Shown piece by piece: positions 43,504-52,511 of a DNA stretch of 52,644 nt (its first letter is position 1; each line of letters starts with the position of its first letter). The DNA comes from Candidatus Poribacteria bacterium. Its GTDB lineage: Bacteria > Poribacteria > WGA-4E > WGA-3G. Made by a program: the position numbers and the translations under genes. The notes under the pieces were generated by a model. That model was not told the origin of the DNA. It did no database searches and saw only the letters and a program-made list of their open reading frames with translations. The stretch is from positions 1 to 52,644 of the forward strand of contig JAJDTJ010000112.1 of assembly GCA_022827225.1 (NCBI GenBank), written 5' to 3'.

Positions 43504-43896
43504 TTAATACTCATCAAAATTGACGACTTTCCAGCGTCCATTGATCTGTTCAGTCTGGATGACGACTTTCCGGGTATGGGTTATCGTGTCGCCGATTTTG
43601 ATGGCGAGTTGGTAGTTGAATAGGACGTGCTCCTCGCCTTCCTCTGTTCCGATCGGTTTGTATGTGATGTTCGGTACTTCATCGAATTGTTGTCCGGGTT
43701 CTCGTACTTCGCTTACACGTGCGATTTCATCTTCGAGTTTTTGTGTCGCGAGTCCGTGGCTGAGTAGTAGTGCTGCGGCTTGGTCTGCACGCTGGTAGTA
43801 GTTGTAGATAAAGTCTTCACTGACTGCCCGCGGGGTGTTCCTGTTTGAACAAGCAAAAACTAACAGTGTCAACAGTAGCAGGTATCGTGGTTTCAT
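43504..43896 (-). CDS. Small putative lipoprotein
   Basis: The ATG at 43896, with GAGG five bases upstream, is preferred over a GTG at 43902. The signal sequence MKPRYLLLLTLLVFAC ends in a lipobox-like VFAC with Cys16. The mature part (about 115 residues) contains a helical start and a beta-rich end (NYQLAIKIGDTITHTRKVVI, NGRWKVVNFDEY) resembling NTF2-like or DUF4878-type small domains. It begins two bases after the stop of the glycosidase gene. Function unknown. Confidence 0.65.
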   Translation of the reverse strand: MKPRYLLLLTLLVFACSNRNTPRAVSEDFIYNYYQRADQAAALLLSHGLATQKLEDEIARVSEVREPGQQFDEVPNITYKPIGTEEGEEHVLFNYQLAIKIGDTITHTRKVVIQTEQINGRWKVVNFDEY

Positions 43897-43898
43897 AT

Positions 43899-45218
43899 TC
43901 ACCTCTTTTTTGCACGGATCATTGCGACGTTGAAGATACGGCGTTCATAGCCGTTTGAGGGACTGTTCACGACTTTTCCTAATGCCCAGAGCGTTGAGGA
44001 GCTGCCGCCATCGAAATTGATGGCGTGTTTGATGCCGAGTTCGCTAAAAAATTTTCCCATATCGTAGAGTGTCATCCCCATACTGTATCCGGGTTCTCTG
44101 CCATCAATAGCGATGAGGAAGAGTTTATCGTCGTTAAATCCTAAAGCACTGCGCGGGTGGCGTGAAGCACCGTTGCGATGTTCATAAGCAGTTCGTCCAT
44201 AAGACGCACCGAAGGCAACCAGTTCAGGTTCGACTTTGCCGTCTCGTACGAGCCGTAGGTTTCCGCCGATTCCGCGTTGTACCTGCTGCCATTTTTGAGG
44301 TGTTAGTGCGATTTCGAGTGTGCCGGTTGTAGATGCGGTGATTGTTCTAAGCCAATCGCGTCCCGCCTGCGGCTCTATTGCGAGGACGACACCATCAGAC
44401 GGTATGACGCTGTTTCCACGCCGGTTGACCTTAGTGACGACGAACCTGCTGCTGTATTTTCCGGTCAGCGGGAGCTCAAGTTTTTTGAGTGTGAACTCGT
44501 AGGCGCGACGTGTTAGTGTCCTGTGTCCAAAACGTGGGGTATAGAGGACAACAGGGGCGTACGAATCACAGATTTGGTTGATGGCGTTAATCGAAAGCGT
44601 GTCGCGGCTGCGTTTATCAATGTGGAGTTTCCCGTTGAGTTGGACGCTGTCGAGTAGAAATTCGCCGTCAGGGGTAACACCGAAACTGGTTTCACCCCAC
44701 GGTGAGGGTGGCGAATATCCCCATCTATCTCGGACTATCGGAATACTGACGAGTTCTCCATCTTGGATGTGCAGATTAAAAGTCATGCCGCCGCGTCCAT
44801 AGGAGTCGCCTCGGATACCGAAACTTCCGTTGACACCGGCGAGCGGGAGGATATCTTTTTTCATGAGCCGGCGAGTCGCATCGGTAACGGTTTCACGTCC
44901 TATAATTTGAGTGTTGGCGAGTTCGATGTCAAATTGTAGATTCGCTGCGCTGCGATCCATCTCTGCGACGTAGACAGCGGCACCACCGACCCACCAGTAT
45001 CGGTGCAGCCGAAATCCTGGGAGCCAGCGTTTACGTTGGAGTACATCAAGTTGTCTAACGGTATCCGGTAGTGCCTCAGAATACTTATCTGTGGCAGCGA
45101 TGCTGCGGAAGAAGAGATGATCAATACCTCGCAGCGCGCTAAGGACCACAACAAGGAACAGAATGAGTAGGCATACCGTAATGAGTCGCGTGAGGTGAGA
45201 CATGTTTTCTTTTGTCAT
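43899..45218 (-). CDS. Phosphodiester glycosidase (NAGPA domain) family protein
   Basis: One N-terminal membrane segment (about residues 10-28) anchors or exports the protein. The C-terminal half has the NAGPA-family pattern: RHPRSALGFNDDKLFLIAID, GMTLYDMGKFFSELGIKHAI and NFDGGSSSTLWALGKVVN. Earlier, LPLAGVNGSFGIRGDS matches the family's N-terminal strand. In animals the family removes GlcNAc from phosphodiesters; bacterial members act on exopolysaccharide or wall phosphodiesters. The length of 439 is typical. A small lipoprotein gene follows almost directly and may be its partner. Confidence 0.8.
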   Translation of the reverse strand: MTKENMSHLTRLITVCLLILFLVVVLSALRGIDHLFFRSIAATDKYSEALPDTVRQLDVLQRKRWLPGFRLHRYWWVGGAAVYVAEMDRSAANLQFDIELANTQIIGRETVTDATRRLMKKDILPLAGVNGSFGIRGDSYGRGGMTFNLHIQDGELVSIPIVRDRWGYSPPSPWGETSFGVTPDGEFLLDSVQLNGKLHIDKRSRDTLSINAINQICDSYAPVVLYTPRFGHRTLTRRAYEFTLKKLELPLTGKYSSRFVVTKVNRRGNSVIPSDGVVLAIEPQAGRDWLRTITASTTGTLEIALTPQKWQQVQRGIGGNLRLVRDGKVEPELVAFGASYGRTAYEHRNGASRHPRSALGFNDDKLFLIAIDGREPGYSMGMTLYDMGKFFSELGIKHAINFDGGSSSTLWALGKVVNSPSNGYERRIFNVAMIRAKKR

Positions 45219-45221
45219 TGT

Positions 45222-45300
45222 GTTTTTAGCCGTCAGTTGGCAGTTTTCAGTTGGCGTGTCTATGCTACTGTAGATGGCGGCGTTGCAAACCCCGCCTGCA
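45222..45300. repeat. Word repeat plus GGCGGCGTT-AACCCCGCC palindrome
   Basis: GCCGTCAGTTGGCAGTTTTCAG-type words are followed by the palindrome 45276-45296 (one mismatch) and TGCA. On the minus strand the palindrome lies just after the threonine synthase stop. Confidence 0.5.
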
Positions 45301-45307
45301 GTGATTA

Positions 45308-46414
45308 TTATGTACTGCTGGCTTTTAAACCGATACCGGTGAGGATTGATACGACTTGGTTACCCGATGTTATAATACCTGCCTCTCGGAACTTCTGATA
45401 TGCTTTGACAACTACAGCGGAAGTCGGTTCGACATAGATGCCTTTTGCTGCGAGTGTTGTCAGCCCTTCTTGGATGTCTTCGTCATTAACGGTTATAAAC
45501 GCGCCGTTTGTCGTGGTAATCGCCTCCAAAATCAGTTGCCCTCGGATGGGGAGCTCTGCTGTAATTCCTTCAGCGAGCGTTTTACCGGTTTGCGCCATTC
45601 TTGTGACAGATGTTGTCTTATTAACGTCTGCATTGTAAATCGGACAACAGACCTCGGGTTGAACACCGAGGAGGCGCGGCATATTTTTAATGAGTCCTTG
45701 CGTCTGTAGTTCACGGAAACCGATATAAAGTCCTAAGTAGATACTCCCGAATCCGACGGGACAGATAACGTGCGTCGGGGGGTGCCATCCGAGCTGCTCA
45801 ACGATTTCGTAGGCAAGCGTTTTGGTGCCTTCCAAGAAAAACGGGTGCCAATTATGGGAAGCATAACAGGTGATCTCTGCTGCGTGCTTCACTGCCTCCG
45901 TCGTTGCCATTCGGTTCCCTGTCACCAATTTTAACTCGGCACCGTAGGCGGAAATCTGTTTTAATTTTCCCTGCGACGTGGATTCCGGGCAGTAGATGGT
46001 GCAGTGGATACCTGCCCTCGCGCTATAGGCGGCGATCGCTGCACCTGCGTTGCCTGATGAATCCTCAACGACCGCCTCAACCGCAAGTGCCTTGAGATGT
46101 GTAAGGAGGACAGATGCGCCCCTGTCCTTGTAGGAACCGGTTGGACAGAGGTAGTCCAATTTGACGAAATGCTCCGGTGCGTTGACATCGAGCGGAACGA
46201 GCGGGGTCATACCTTCGCCGAGGGTGACAATTTCTGTGTCCGCGTCAATCGGCAGTGCTTCGCGATACCGCCAGAGCGACATCGCTGCTGGTACCTGCGG
46301 ATTCGGACAGATATGCGACTCTTTGGCTAAGGTTAAGGCGTTTCCGCAGTCACATTGATACCGTAACGGCGAGATTTCGTAGGTTTTATTGCATTTGTCG
46401 CAGAGATAGTTCAT
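45308..46414 (-). CDS. thrC: Threonine synthase (PLP-dependent)
   Basis: The enzyme converts O-phosphohomoserine to threonine with pyridoxal phosphate. The N-terminal zinc-ribbon-like part has CDKCNKTY and CDCGN. The PLP lysine is in CPTGSYKDRGAS, the phosphate-binding loop is EDSSGNAGAAIAAYSARAG, and HVICPVGFGSIYLG follows. The ATG at 46414 is chosen over TTG at 46420. At 368 residues it belongs to the shorter archaeal/actinobacterial-type ThrC. Related enzymes such as cysteate synthase cannot be ruled out, because no other threonine gene is close. Confidence 0.85.
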   Translation of the reverse strand: MNYLCDKCNKTYEISPLRYQCDCGNALTLAKESHICPNPQVPAAMSLWRYREALPIDADTEIVTLGEGMTPLVPLDVNAPEHFVKLDYLCPTGSYKDRGASVLLTHLKALAVEAVVEDSSGNAGAAIAAYSARAGIHCTIYCPESTSQGKLKQISAYGAELKLVTGNRMATTEAVKHAAEITCYASHNWHPFFLEGTKTLAYEIVEQLGWHPPTHVICPVGFGSIYLGLYIGFRELQTQGLIKNMPRLLGVQPEVCCPIYNADVNKTTSVTRMAQTGKTLAEGITAELPIRGQLILEAITTTNGAFITVNDEDIQEGLTTLAAKGIYVEPTSAVVVKAYQKFREAGIITSGNQVVSILTGIGLKASST

Positions 46415-46420
46415 TGTCAA

Positions 46421-46510
46421 TAGCCGTCAGCCGACGGAAACTGTCAACACTCGGCTTTCAGTGGAATAGCCATCAGTTGTCAGAAGGCGGGGTTCCAAAC
46501 CCCGCCTGCA
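46421..46510. repeat. Word repeat plus GGCGGGGTT-AACCCCGCC palindrome
   Basis: AGCCGTCAGCCGACGG and AGCCATCAGTTGTCAG words, then a perfect 9-bp palindrome (46486-46494 and 46498-46506), loop CCA, followed by TGCA. On the minus strand it is 11 bases after the stop of the secreted gene at 46521. Confidence 0.6.
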
Positions 46511-46520
46511 TACGAAGCTC

Positions 46521-47201
46521 TTATTTTTTCTCAATTTTGATTTGTCCCCAGGTTGTGGTTAATTTCGCTGCTGGATCAACGGCTTGTGGGATGCCGAACG
46601 GACTGTCGGGATCGAAGTTTTCTGGCGGTTCAATTGTGCTGAACCAGACGCGATTGATCCAAATGGGTCCCTTGCCGTGAGAGGAAAATCGGAAGTCTGA
46701 GCCGTTTGCGCGGTTCTCAAACCGCCCGTCTTTAATTTCCCAAATATGAACGAGCCATTTATCTGTTCCACCGGGTTTTACAAGAGCAAACGCGCCATCG
46801 CCTGCACCGCGGAACGCACCGCCGACGGGGCCGGCACCGTTGCTGTCATATTGGCAATCAATCTCTTCTGCTTCGTTGGAATCGAAATACTCCATAACTA
46901 TCCACGCCTTGTGCTTCCCACCGAATACAAACGTATCGTCAATCTTGAAATACATGTGATTGTGCCCGGGACCGTTATAGGGCCATGGGTTCTCTAAACA
47001 ATCGACACCGCCTTGGACAGCGGGTTCTGTTACGCCATCACCTTGTTCACTTTGGGTTAGTAAAACACCTTCACTCTCTTCGCCCACGTCTACCCAGATG
47101 TAGTTTACACCTTCTTCAGGTTCCTCCGCTGCGAATGTACAGACTGAGATCAGTAAGAACTGAATCAATATCAGTGTTGTCATCCATTGGATACGCTTTA
47201 A
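46521..47201 (-). CDS. Secreted protein with KLTTTWGQIK tail
   Basis: The ATG at 47201 is chosen because AAGGAGG ends five bases upstream; it opens the signal peptide WMTTLILIQFLLISVCTFAAEE. The mature 200 residues form a beta-rich domain (NHMYFKIDDTFVFGGKHKAWIVMEYFD and GAFRGAGDGAFALVKPG) without recognised catalytic motifs; it resembles carbohydrate-binding or concanavalin-like secreted proteins. It ends AVDPAAKLTTTWGQIKIEKK, clearly related to the tails of the two NPCBM proteins although the domains differ. Function unknown. Confidence 0.65.
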   Translation of the reverse strand, partial: LKRIQWMTTLILIQFLLISVCTFAAEEPEEGVNYIWVDVGEESEGVLLTQSEQGDGVTEPAVQGGVDCLENPWPYNGPGHNHMYFKIDDTFVFGGKHKAWIVMEYFDSNEAEEIDCQYDSNGAGPVGGAFRGAGDGAFALVKPGGTDKWLVHIWEIKDGRFENRANGSDFRFSSHGKGPIWINRVWFSTIEPPENFDPDSPFGIPQAVDPAAKLTTTWGQIKIEKK

Positions 47202-47550
47202 CATCATTGCCTCCTTAAATTTTGCGTTAAAGTTAACACGGTTCACGACCTTGACCGAAAAAGATAGAGTCTTTGCGTGTGGTTATCTGTTACTTTCACT
47301 ATTTGAGAGGATGATATGTTCGTAGTAAGCCAATAGTTTTGAATTTGAGATATCCAAACTGATTCTTCATGAATATTATAGCACTTTTTTCTGATATTGA
47401 CCACTTTTTATTTTTTGGGATAAGCAGATTGTCGCTTACAGCAACGGACGGAATTGGATAGGTTGGAATTTACACGTTTTTTCCATTTAGCAGCGTGTCA
47501 CAGCTGCACCGATAGCACAACTGTGACACTTGTGGACTCTACTTTACATT
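47202..47550. other. Gene-free spacer, right half duplicated at 49460-49644
   Basis: Bases 47369-47550 match 49460-49644 with few changes, so the 3' flank was duplicated together with the HAF-repeat gene. Bases 47202-47368 hold the upstream region of the 46521 gene, in which no clear promoter was seen. Confidence 0.7.
47496..47528 (-). terminator. Hairpin after HAF-repeat gene, copy A
   Basis: TGTCACAG (47496-47503) pairs with CTGTGACA (47521-47528). It lies about 25 bases after the stop of the gene at 47551. The same hairpin follows copies B (49590) and C (52452). Confidence 0.65.
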
Positions 47551-49368
47551 CTACTTTACAATGACGAGTCGCCGTGTCTGCTGGAAGGAAGGTGTCGTCA
47601 ACTGGTAAAAATAGATACCACTCGCAACGCGTTCGCCTAACGCATTCCGCCCATCCCAATACGCAGCACGCGCCCGACCATTATAGAAGCCTGCGGATTG
47701 GAAACCGAGCGGGAGTGTCCGAACCAATTGACCCGTGGCATCATAAATGGAGATCGAGACCAGACCATCTTCCGAGAGTTGATACGGAATCCATGTCTCT
47801 GGGTTAAACGGGTTCGGGTAGTTCTGCAACAGGAGACTCTGCTTCGGTGTGCCGATGTTGGTAAGTCTAACCGATAGCACAGCGTTTGTGAGATCGGCAG
47901 CATTCACGGTGAAGTTGAATTTTTCTGAAACAATGTTGCCTCGGGTATCGCTGACAATCAATTCCAACGTGTCACCGTGTTCAATGACACTACGATAGTT
48001 GAGATCAGCGACAGCGGCAGCGAAATACTTACGACGCACCCGAACTTCCATGACAGCCTTCGTCCGATGGTTTCGGACTGTAACAAGGTAATCGTTGAAC
48101 GCTTGAGTGCCTTCTAAATATCCGCTAACAACGAATGCCCACGTCTGATGGGGTATCGTTGCGATCGGTGCTGCGGGCACCTGCGTCTGATTTGTCCATT
48201 CTGTTCCAGTGAAGACAATAGCGCGTGGCTGTGGTAGGTTAACGATGTACCCTTTTGCGCCTTCAATTGGAAACCCGTCGTCGGGTGCGTTTGGTGTCCA
48301 TGCCAAAAATGCCTGGTTTGCAGTATCAAACGTAATGACGGTTGTTGCCCCTGTCTTTACTGCAAGCGAGCGTGCTGTCATGTGGACAGTCGGTTTCAAA
48401 GGCACAGACAACATGTTCAAACCTTTAGAGAGATGCATGGAAAAAATATTGCCGAAACCTTCTCCGTTAGGTTGTGCTTTAGGTCTACCGACGAAACCAA
48501 GTCTACGACCATCTGCTAAGTCATAAAACCCGATAATACTTCCATCCTGATTAACATTTCGGACGACAGTAATAACACTGCCTGGGAGTCGTACTTCATA
48601 GAGGGTACCGCTGGGCAGGAGGATATAGGATCGCAGGATATCGTTTACAGCTTTGGCTCTGAAGCCGATAACACCGGCATCGGTGATGGTGTTCACAAAT
48701 AAGAATTCGAGGTTCGGCGTTGTTGGGAGATCAATAGTGGTAAAACTGCCGTCGGGGTTACGTATGAACCCATGGGGCATTCCATCGGTATCGATGTAAC
48801 TGCCGACGACAGCCCCTGCAGCGTTGACAAAGTCCCCATAAGTATTGATTGCGCCTGGAAATGTAATTGTCAGTTCCCCTGAGAAGGCGTGGGTGACACC
48901 TGCTGCATCGACGATGTTACCACTCAGTGCCCCTGTTTCATCGCTAATACCATAGATGTGGGTTTCGGCTGCTCCAGGGAAATCATATTGCCGTAGTTCG
49001 CCATTTTCTAAGATGACACCATGGTACAGCCCTTTGCTATCTTTGTAGTGTCCGGCGGCGTTCCCATTATTACCGAGGGCATAGAAATAAGTGTTCTGTG
49101 AACCGGGGAAATCATACGTCGTAAAGACCCCGTCAATGAGCGTAAAACCGACTGTTTTTTCACCATCAGTGCTTCGCGTGTTGCCCGCATAATCCGCGAA
49201 GTCGTTACTCGCAGTCACCTCCAGGAAATCGACACCGGGAACTTCGATGGTCTCAAAGATATAATCTGCAATCGGTGTGTCGGTGCTAACTTGTGCAACG
49301 GTGTCCGCTATGAAGCAGATGGTTAGACATATAGACAGAATAAGTGCGATTTTTGTGTAGTGATTCAT
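47551..49368 (-). CDS. Secreted HAF-repeat-type protein with C-terminal sorting-like domain (copy A)
   Basis: A signal peptide (KIALILSICLTICFIADTVAQ) precedes one HAF-like beta module (about 30-300) made of units such as GVFTTYDFPGSQNTYFYALGNNG, GHYKDSKGLYHGVILENGE and YGISDETGALSGNIVDAAG. A central domain (about 305-490) has GLNMLSVPLKP and GAKGYIVNLPQPRAIVFTG. The C-terminus (about 515-605) has NYPNPFNPETWIPYQLSE, GQLVRTLPLGFQSAG and AYWDGRNALGERVASGIYFY, the FlgD/T9SS-type domain common in Poribacteria. AAGGA lies six bases before the ATG. The tandem copy B upstream is 276 bases away. Confidence 0.8.
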   Translation of the reverse strand: MNHYTKIALILSICLTICFIADTVAQVSTDTPIADYIFETIEVPGVDFLEVTASNDFADYAGNTRSTDGEKTVGFTLIDGVFTTYDFPGSQNTYFYALGNNGNAAGHYKDSKGLYHGVILENGELRQYDFPGAAETHIYGISDETGALSGNIVDAAGVTHAFSGELTITFPGAINTYGDFVNAAGAVVGSYIDTDGMPHGFIRNPDGSFTTIDLPTTPNLEFLFVNTITDAGVIGFRAKAVNDILRSYILLPSGTLYEVRLPGSVITVVRNVNQDGSIIGFYDLADGRRLGFVGRPKAQPNGEGFGNIFSMHLSKGLNMLSVPLKPTVHMTARSLAVKTGATTVITFDTANQAFLAWTPNAPDDGFPIEGAKGYIVNLPQPRAIVFTGTEWTNQTQVPAAPIATIPHQTWAFVVSGYLEGTQAFNDYLVTVRNHRTKAVMEVRVRRKYFAAAVADLNYRSVIEHGDTLELIVSDTRGNIVSEKFNFTVNAADLTNAVLSVRLTNIGTPKQSLLLQNYPNPFNPETWIPYQLSEDGLVSISIYDATGQLVRTLPLGFQSAGFYNGRARAAYWDGRNALGERVASGIYFYQLTTPSFQQTRRLVIVK

Positions 49369-49589
49369 AATTATCCTTTTTTAGCGTGCGTGCGGAAACT
49401 GTCAGTAGACGGTCTTTGTTTAAATGCGTCATTCAAACCGATACCGAAAGGAATTCTCTATGGATATTATAGCAGTTTTCTGTGATATTGACTACTTTTT
49501 ATTTTTAAAAGATAAGCAGATTGTCGCTTACAGCAACGGACGGAATTCGACAGGGTGGAATTTACACGTTTTTTTTCGGTTTAGCAGCG

Positions 49590-49622
49590 TGTCACAGCTG
49601 CACCGATAGCACAACTGTGACA
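49590..49622 (-). terminator. Hairpin after HAF-repeat gene, copy B
   Basis: TGTCACAG (49590-49597) pairs with CTGTGACA (49615-49622), identical to copy A and about 25 bases after the stop at 49645. Confidence 0.65.
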
Positions 49623-49644
49623 CTTGTGGATTCTACTTTACATT

Positions 49645-52353
49645 CTACTTTACAATGACGAGTCGCCGTGTCTGCTGGAAGGCGGGGGTCGTCAACTGGT
49701 AAAAATAGACACCACTCGCAACGCGTTCGCCCAACGCATTCCGCCCATCCCAATACGCCGCACGTTCCCGACTGTTATAGAACCCCGCGGATTGATAACC
49801 GAGCGAAAGTTTGCGAACCAACTGACCGGTTGTATCATAAATGGAGACCGATACGGGGCTGGCTTCCGAGAGTTGGTATGGAATCCATGTCTCTGGGTTA
49901 AACGGATTCGGGTAGTTCTGCAACAACTGATTCCGCGTCGGTTGACCGATGCCATCAAGACTGACAGACAAAACGGCATTTGCGAGATGCTCAGGTGTCA
50001 CTTTAAAGCTGACAGTTCGGGATTCAACATTTCCATCTGGACCGATGGCGTGCAATTCAACCACGTCTCCAACTTGGACGACACTCTGGCGCGTCAAGTC
50101 GGCAGTTGCGGCAGCGAAGTAATCGCCTTGCACTGAAGTGGTTATCACACTGTCTGTTCTCAAATTACGGACGATGACCTTGTAGCCGTCAAACGTCGGT
50201 TTCCCTTCCAGATGCCCACTGACAACAAATGCCCACGCTTCCCGTAGCATCTCCGGGGATATGGCAGGTGGCGCTGCGGCGGCCTCGGTTTGATTTGTCC
50301 AAGGGGCACCGACGAAAGCAAAGTTTCGAGTTTCTGGAACGTTAACAATATAGGCTTTGCCACCTTCAATTGGGAAACCGTCATTGGGCGCGTCCGGTGT
50401 CCAGGCGACGAACTGCTGTGTTGCTGTATCAAGCGTAATGACGGTTGTTGCCCCAGTCAGAGCGACAAGTGATTTTGCGGTCGTTGGTCTTATTGGTGCC
50501 AACGGCACAGAAATCATGTTTAACCCTTTAGACAGCGTAGCAGTGTAGGTGTTGCTATAACTTTCCGCTTCCACTTGTGAGGTGAGTTTTGCGATAAACC
50601 CGTGTCTGCGCCCATCGGGTGAGTCATAGTGTCCGACGACAGAACCGTCCTGATTGATATTGTAGCCTTCTGTGCTCACGCTGCCCGGGAACTCCAATTC
50701 ATGTAGCCCATATAAGTATGATCCGACATAGGAGCGCGGGCGGTCCCCGACCGCTTTGGCTCGGGCAATCACAAACACACCGCTTCCCTCTGCATCGTTA
50801 ATCCCGTGCAAGAAAAAGTATTCCAGATTGGATGGGTCCAGATAGTCCAGAATTATAAACCTGCCAGTCGGGGTACGCGCGAATGCATGATATAGACCGT
50901 CAGCATCTATGAAGCTGCCAATGATAGAGCCTGCCGCGTTCACAAAATCGGCATAAGTTGCTGCTGCCTCGGGTGCCTCAACGATTTCGTCGCCTGAGAA
51001 TCCACGGCGAACGCCATCAGCACCTATAAAATTCCCCGTCAGTGCCCCCGTCGAATCACTAAAACCGTATATGAACGTTTCGACTGCCCCCGGAAAATCA
51101 TATTGGCGGAGTTCACCATTTTCTAAGATGACCCCATGATACAGACCGTTGCTATCCTCGTAGTGCCCGGCAGCTGTCCCATTATTGCCCAAGGCATAGA
51201 AATAAGTGCCTTGTGATCCAGGGAAATCGTGGGTCGTAAAAACGCCATCAATGAGCGTAAAACCGACTGTTTTTTCACCATCAGCACTTTTCGTGTTTCC
51301 CGCGTAATCCTCAAAGTCGCTACTCGCTGCTAACTCTAAAAAGTCCACGCCCGGAACATCAATACTCTCATAAACATAGTTGAATTCAGGGGCTGGCAGA
51401 TAAGCTATATCTTCGAATTTTGCAGCAGTTTCCGCAGTGGGCCTGGCGATAAACCCGTGTCTACGTCCATCTGCAGCGTCGTAGTACCCGACGGCAGAAC
51501 CGTCTTGATTGATATTGTAACCTTCTGTGCTCACGCTGCCCGGAAATTCCAATTCAGATAATCCGTGCTGGGATGTGCCGACATAGGAGCGCGGGCGGTC
51601 CCCCATCGCTTTGGCGCGAGCAATGATAATCCTTGTATCAGTGATCCCGTGGACAAAAAAGTATTCCAGATTGGATGGCTCCAGATAGGTATGAAAAACA
51701 AACGTACCATTCGAGGTACGCACATAAGGATGGTATAGCCCGTCAACATCTATGTAACTTCCTGTAACAGCACCACTTGCGTTCACAAAATCAGCATAAG
51801 TTGCTGTTGCATCAGGTACTTCAATGATTATGTCCCCTGAGAATCCACGTCGAACGCCAGAGGCATCTATAAAATTACCTGTTAATACGGCCCTTGAATC
51901 ACTGTAACCGTATATCTCTGTTTCAATGGCACCCGGAAAATCATATTGCCGCAACTTACCATCTTCTAAGATGACACCGTGATGAAGACCATCACTATCT
52001 TCGTAGTGTCCGGCAGCTAATCCATTATTACCGAATGCATAGAAATACGTGTTCTGTGAGCCGGGGAAATCATACGTCGTAAAAACGCCATCAATCAGCG
52101 TAAAGGCGACGATTTTTTCACCATCAGCACTCCGCGTGTTTCCCGCGTAATCCTCAAAGTCGCTACTCGCAGTCAACTCTAAAAAGTCCACGCCCGGAAC
52201 ATCAATACTTTCATAAGTATAGGTGAATTCAGGGGATGGCGGGGTTGGGGCATTATCGATTTGTGCATCGACATTGCTTAGAAAAAAGAAATTGAGGCAC
52301 ATAAACAGCGTAAACGTGTACCATAAAAAATTAGTTTTAATTTGAGTATACAT
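49645..52353 (-). CDS. Secreted HAF-repeat-type protein with duplicated beta module (copy B)
   Basis: This 902-residue paralog of copy A carries two copies of the beta module (about 45-325 and 330-615). Each begins FxYxYESIDVPGVDFLELxASSDFEDYAGNT-like and contains GVFTTxDFPGSQ and GHYEDSxGLxHGVILE. The central GLNMISVPLAP domain and the C-terminal NYPNPFNPETWIPYQLSE domain match copy A. A signal peptide (about residues 12-31) is present. Module number therefore changes by duplication inside the gene as well as of the gene. Surface adhesion or ligand binding is plausible, but nothing enzymatic is visible. Confidence 0.8.
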   Translation of the reverse strand: MYTQIKTNFLWYTFTLFMCLNFFFLSNVDAQIDNAPTPPSPEFTYTYESIDVPGVDFLELTASSDFEDYAGNTRSADGEKIVAFTLIDGVFTTYDFPGSQNTYFYAFGNNGLAAGHYEDSDGLHHGVILEDGKLRQYDFPGAIETEIYGYSDSRAVLTGNFIDASGVRRGFSGDIIIEVPDATATYADFVNASGAVTGSYIDVDGLYHPYVRTSNGTFVFHTYLEPSNLEYFFVHGITDTRIIIARAKAMGDRPRSYVGTSQHGLSELEFPGSVSTEGYNINQDGSAVGYYDAADGRRHGFIARPTAETAAKFEDIAYLPAPEFNYVYESIDVPGVDFLELAASSDFEDYAGNTKSADGEKTVGFTLIDGVFTTHDFPGSQGTYFYALGNNGTAAGHYEDSNGLYHGVILENGELRQYDFPGAVETFIYGFSDSTGALTGNFIGADGVRRGFSGDEIVEAPEAAATYADFVNAAGSIIGSFIDADGLYHAFARTPTGRFIILDYLDPSNLEYFFLHGINDAEGSGVFVIARAKAVGDRPRSYVGSYLYGLHELEFPGSVSTEGYNINQDGSVVGHYDSPDGRRHGFIAKLTSQVEAESYSNTYTATLSKGLNMISVPLAPIRPTTAKSLVALTGATTVITLDTATQQFVAWTPDAPNDGFPIEGGKAYIVNVPETRNFAFVGAPWTNQTEAAAAPPAISPEMLREAWAFVVSGHLEGKPTFDGYKVIVRNLRTDSVITTSVQGDYFAAATADLTRQSVVQVGDVVELHAIGPDGNVESRTVSFKVTPEHLANAVLSVSLDGIGQPTRNQLLQNYPNPFNPETWIPYQLSEASPVSVSIYDTTGQLVRKLSLGYQSAGFYNSRERAAYWDGRNALGERVASGVYFYQLTTPAFQQTRRLVIVK

Positions 52354-52451
52354 AATAAAAACCTTACTTAAGAGAACCTAAGTTCCTACTAATGAATTTT
52401 GGACGTTTTAATGGAGTTTTTCAAACATTTCTATTTTTTTTGCTTAAGGGA

Positions 52452-52484
52452 TGTTACAGTTACACGGATAGCATAACTGTGACA
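52452..52484 (-). terminator. Hairpin after HAF-repeat gene, copy C (interrupted)
   Basis: TGTTACAG (52452-52459) pairs with CTGTGACA (52477-52484) with one G-T wobble. It is the diverged third version of the hairpins at 47496 and 49590. Confidence 0.6.
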
Positions 52485-52496
52485 CTTACATTGACA

Positions 52497-52511
52497 CTAC
52501 TTTACAATAAC
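52497..52511 (-). pseudogene. Last codons of a third HAF-repeat paralog, cut by the IS
   Basis: On the minus strand GTT ATT GTA AAG TAG encodes VIVK and stop, the exact end of copies A and B (LVIVK). It is followed by the same type of 3' hairpin. The IS982-type end begins within these codons (about 52507-52511), so the rest of the gene is displaced outside the window or lost. Confidence 0.6.
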
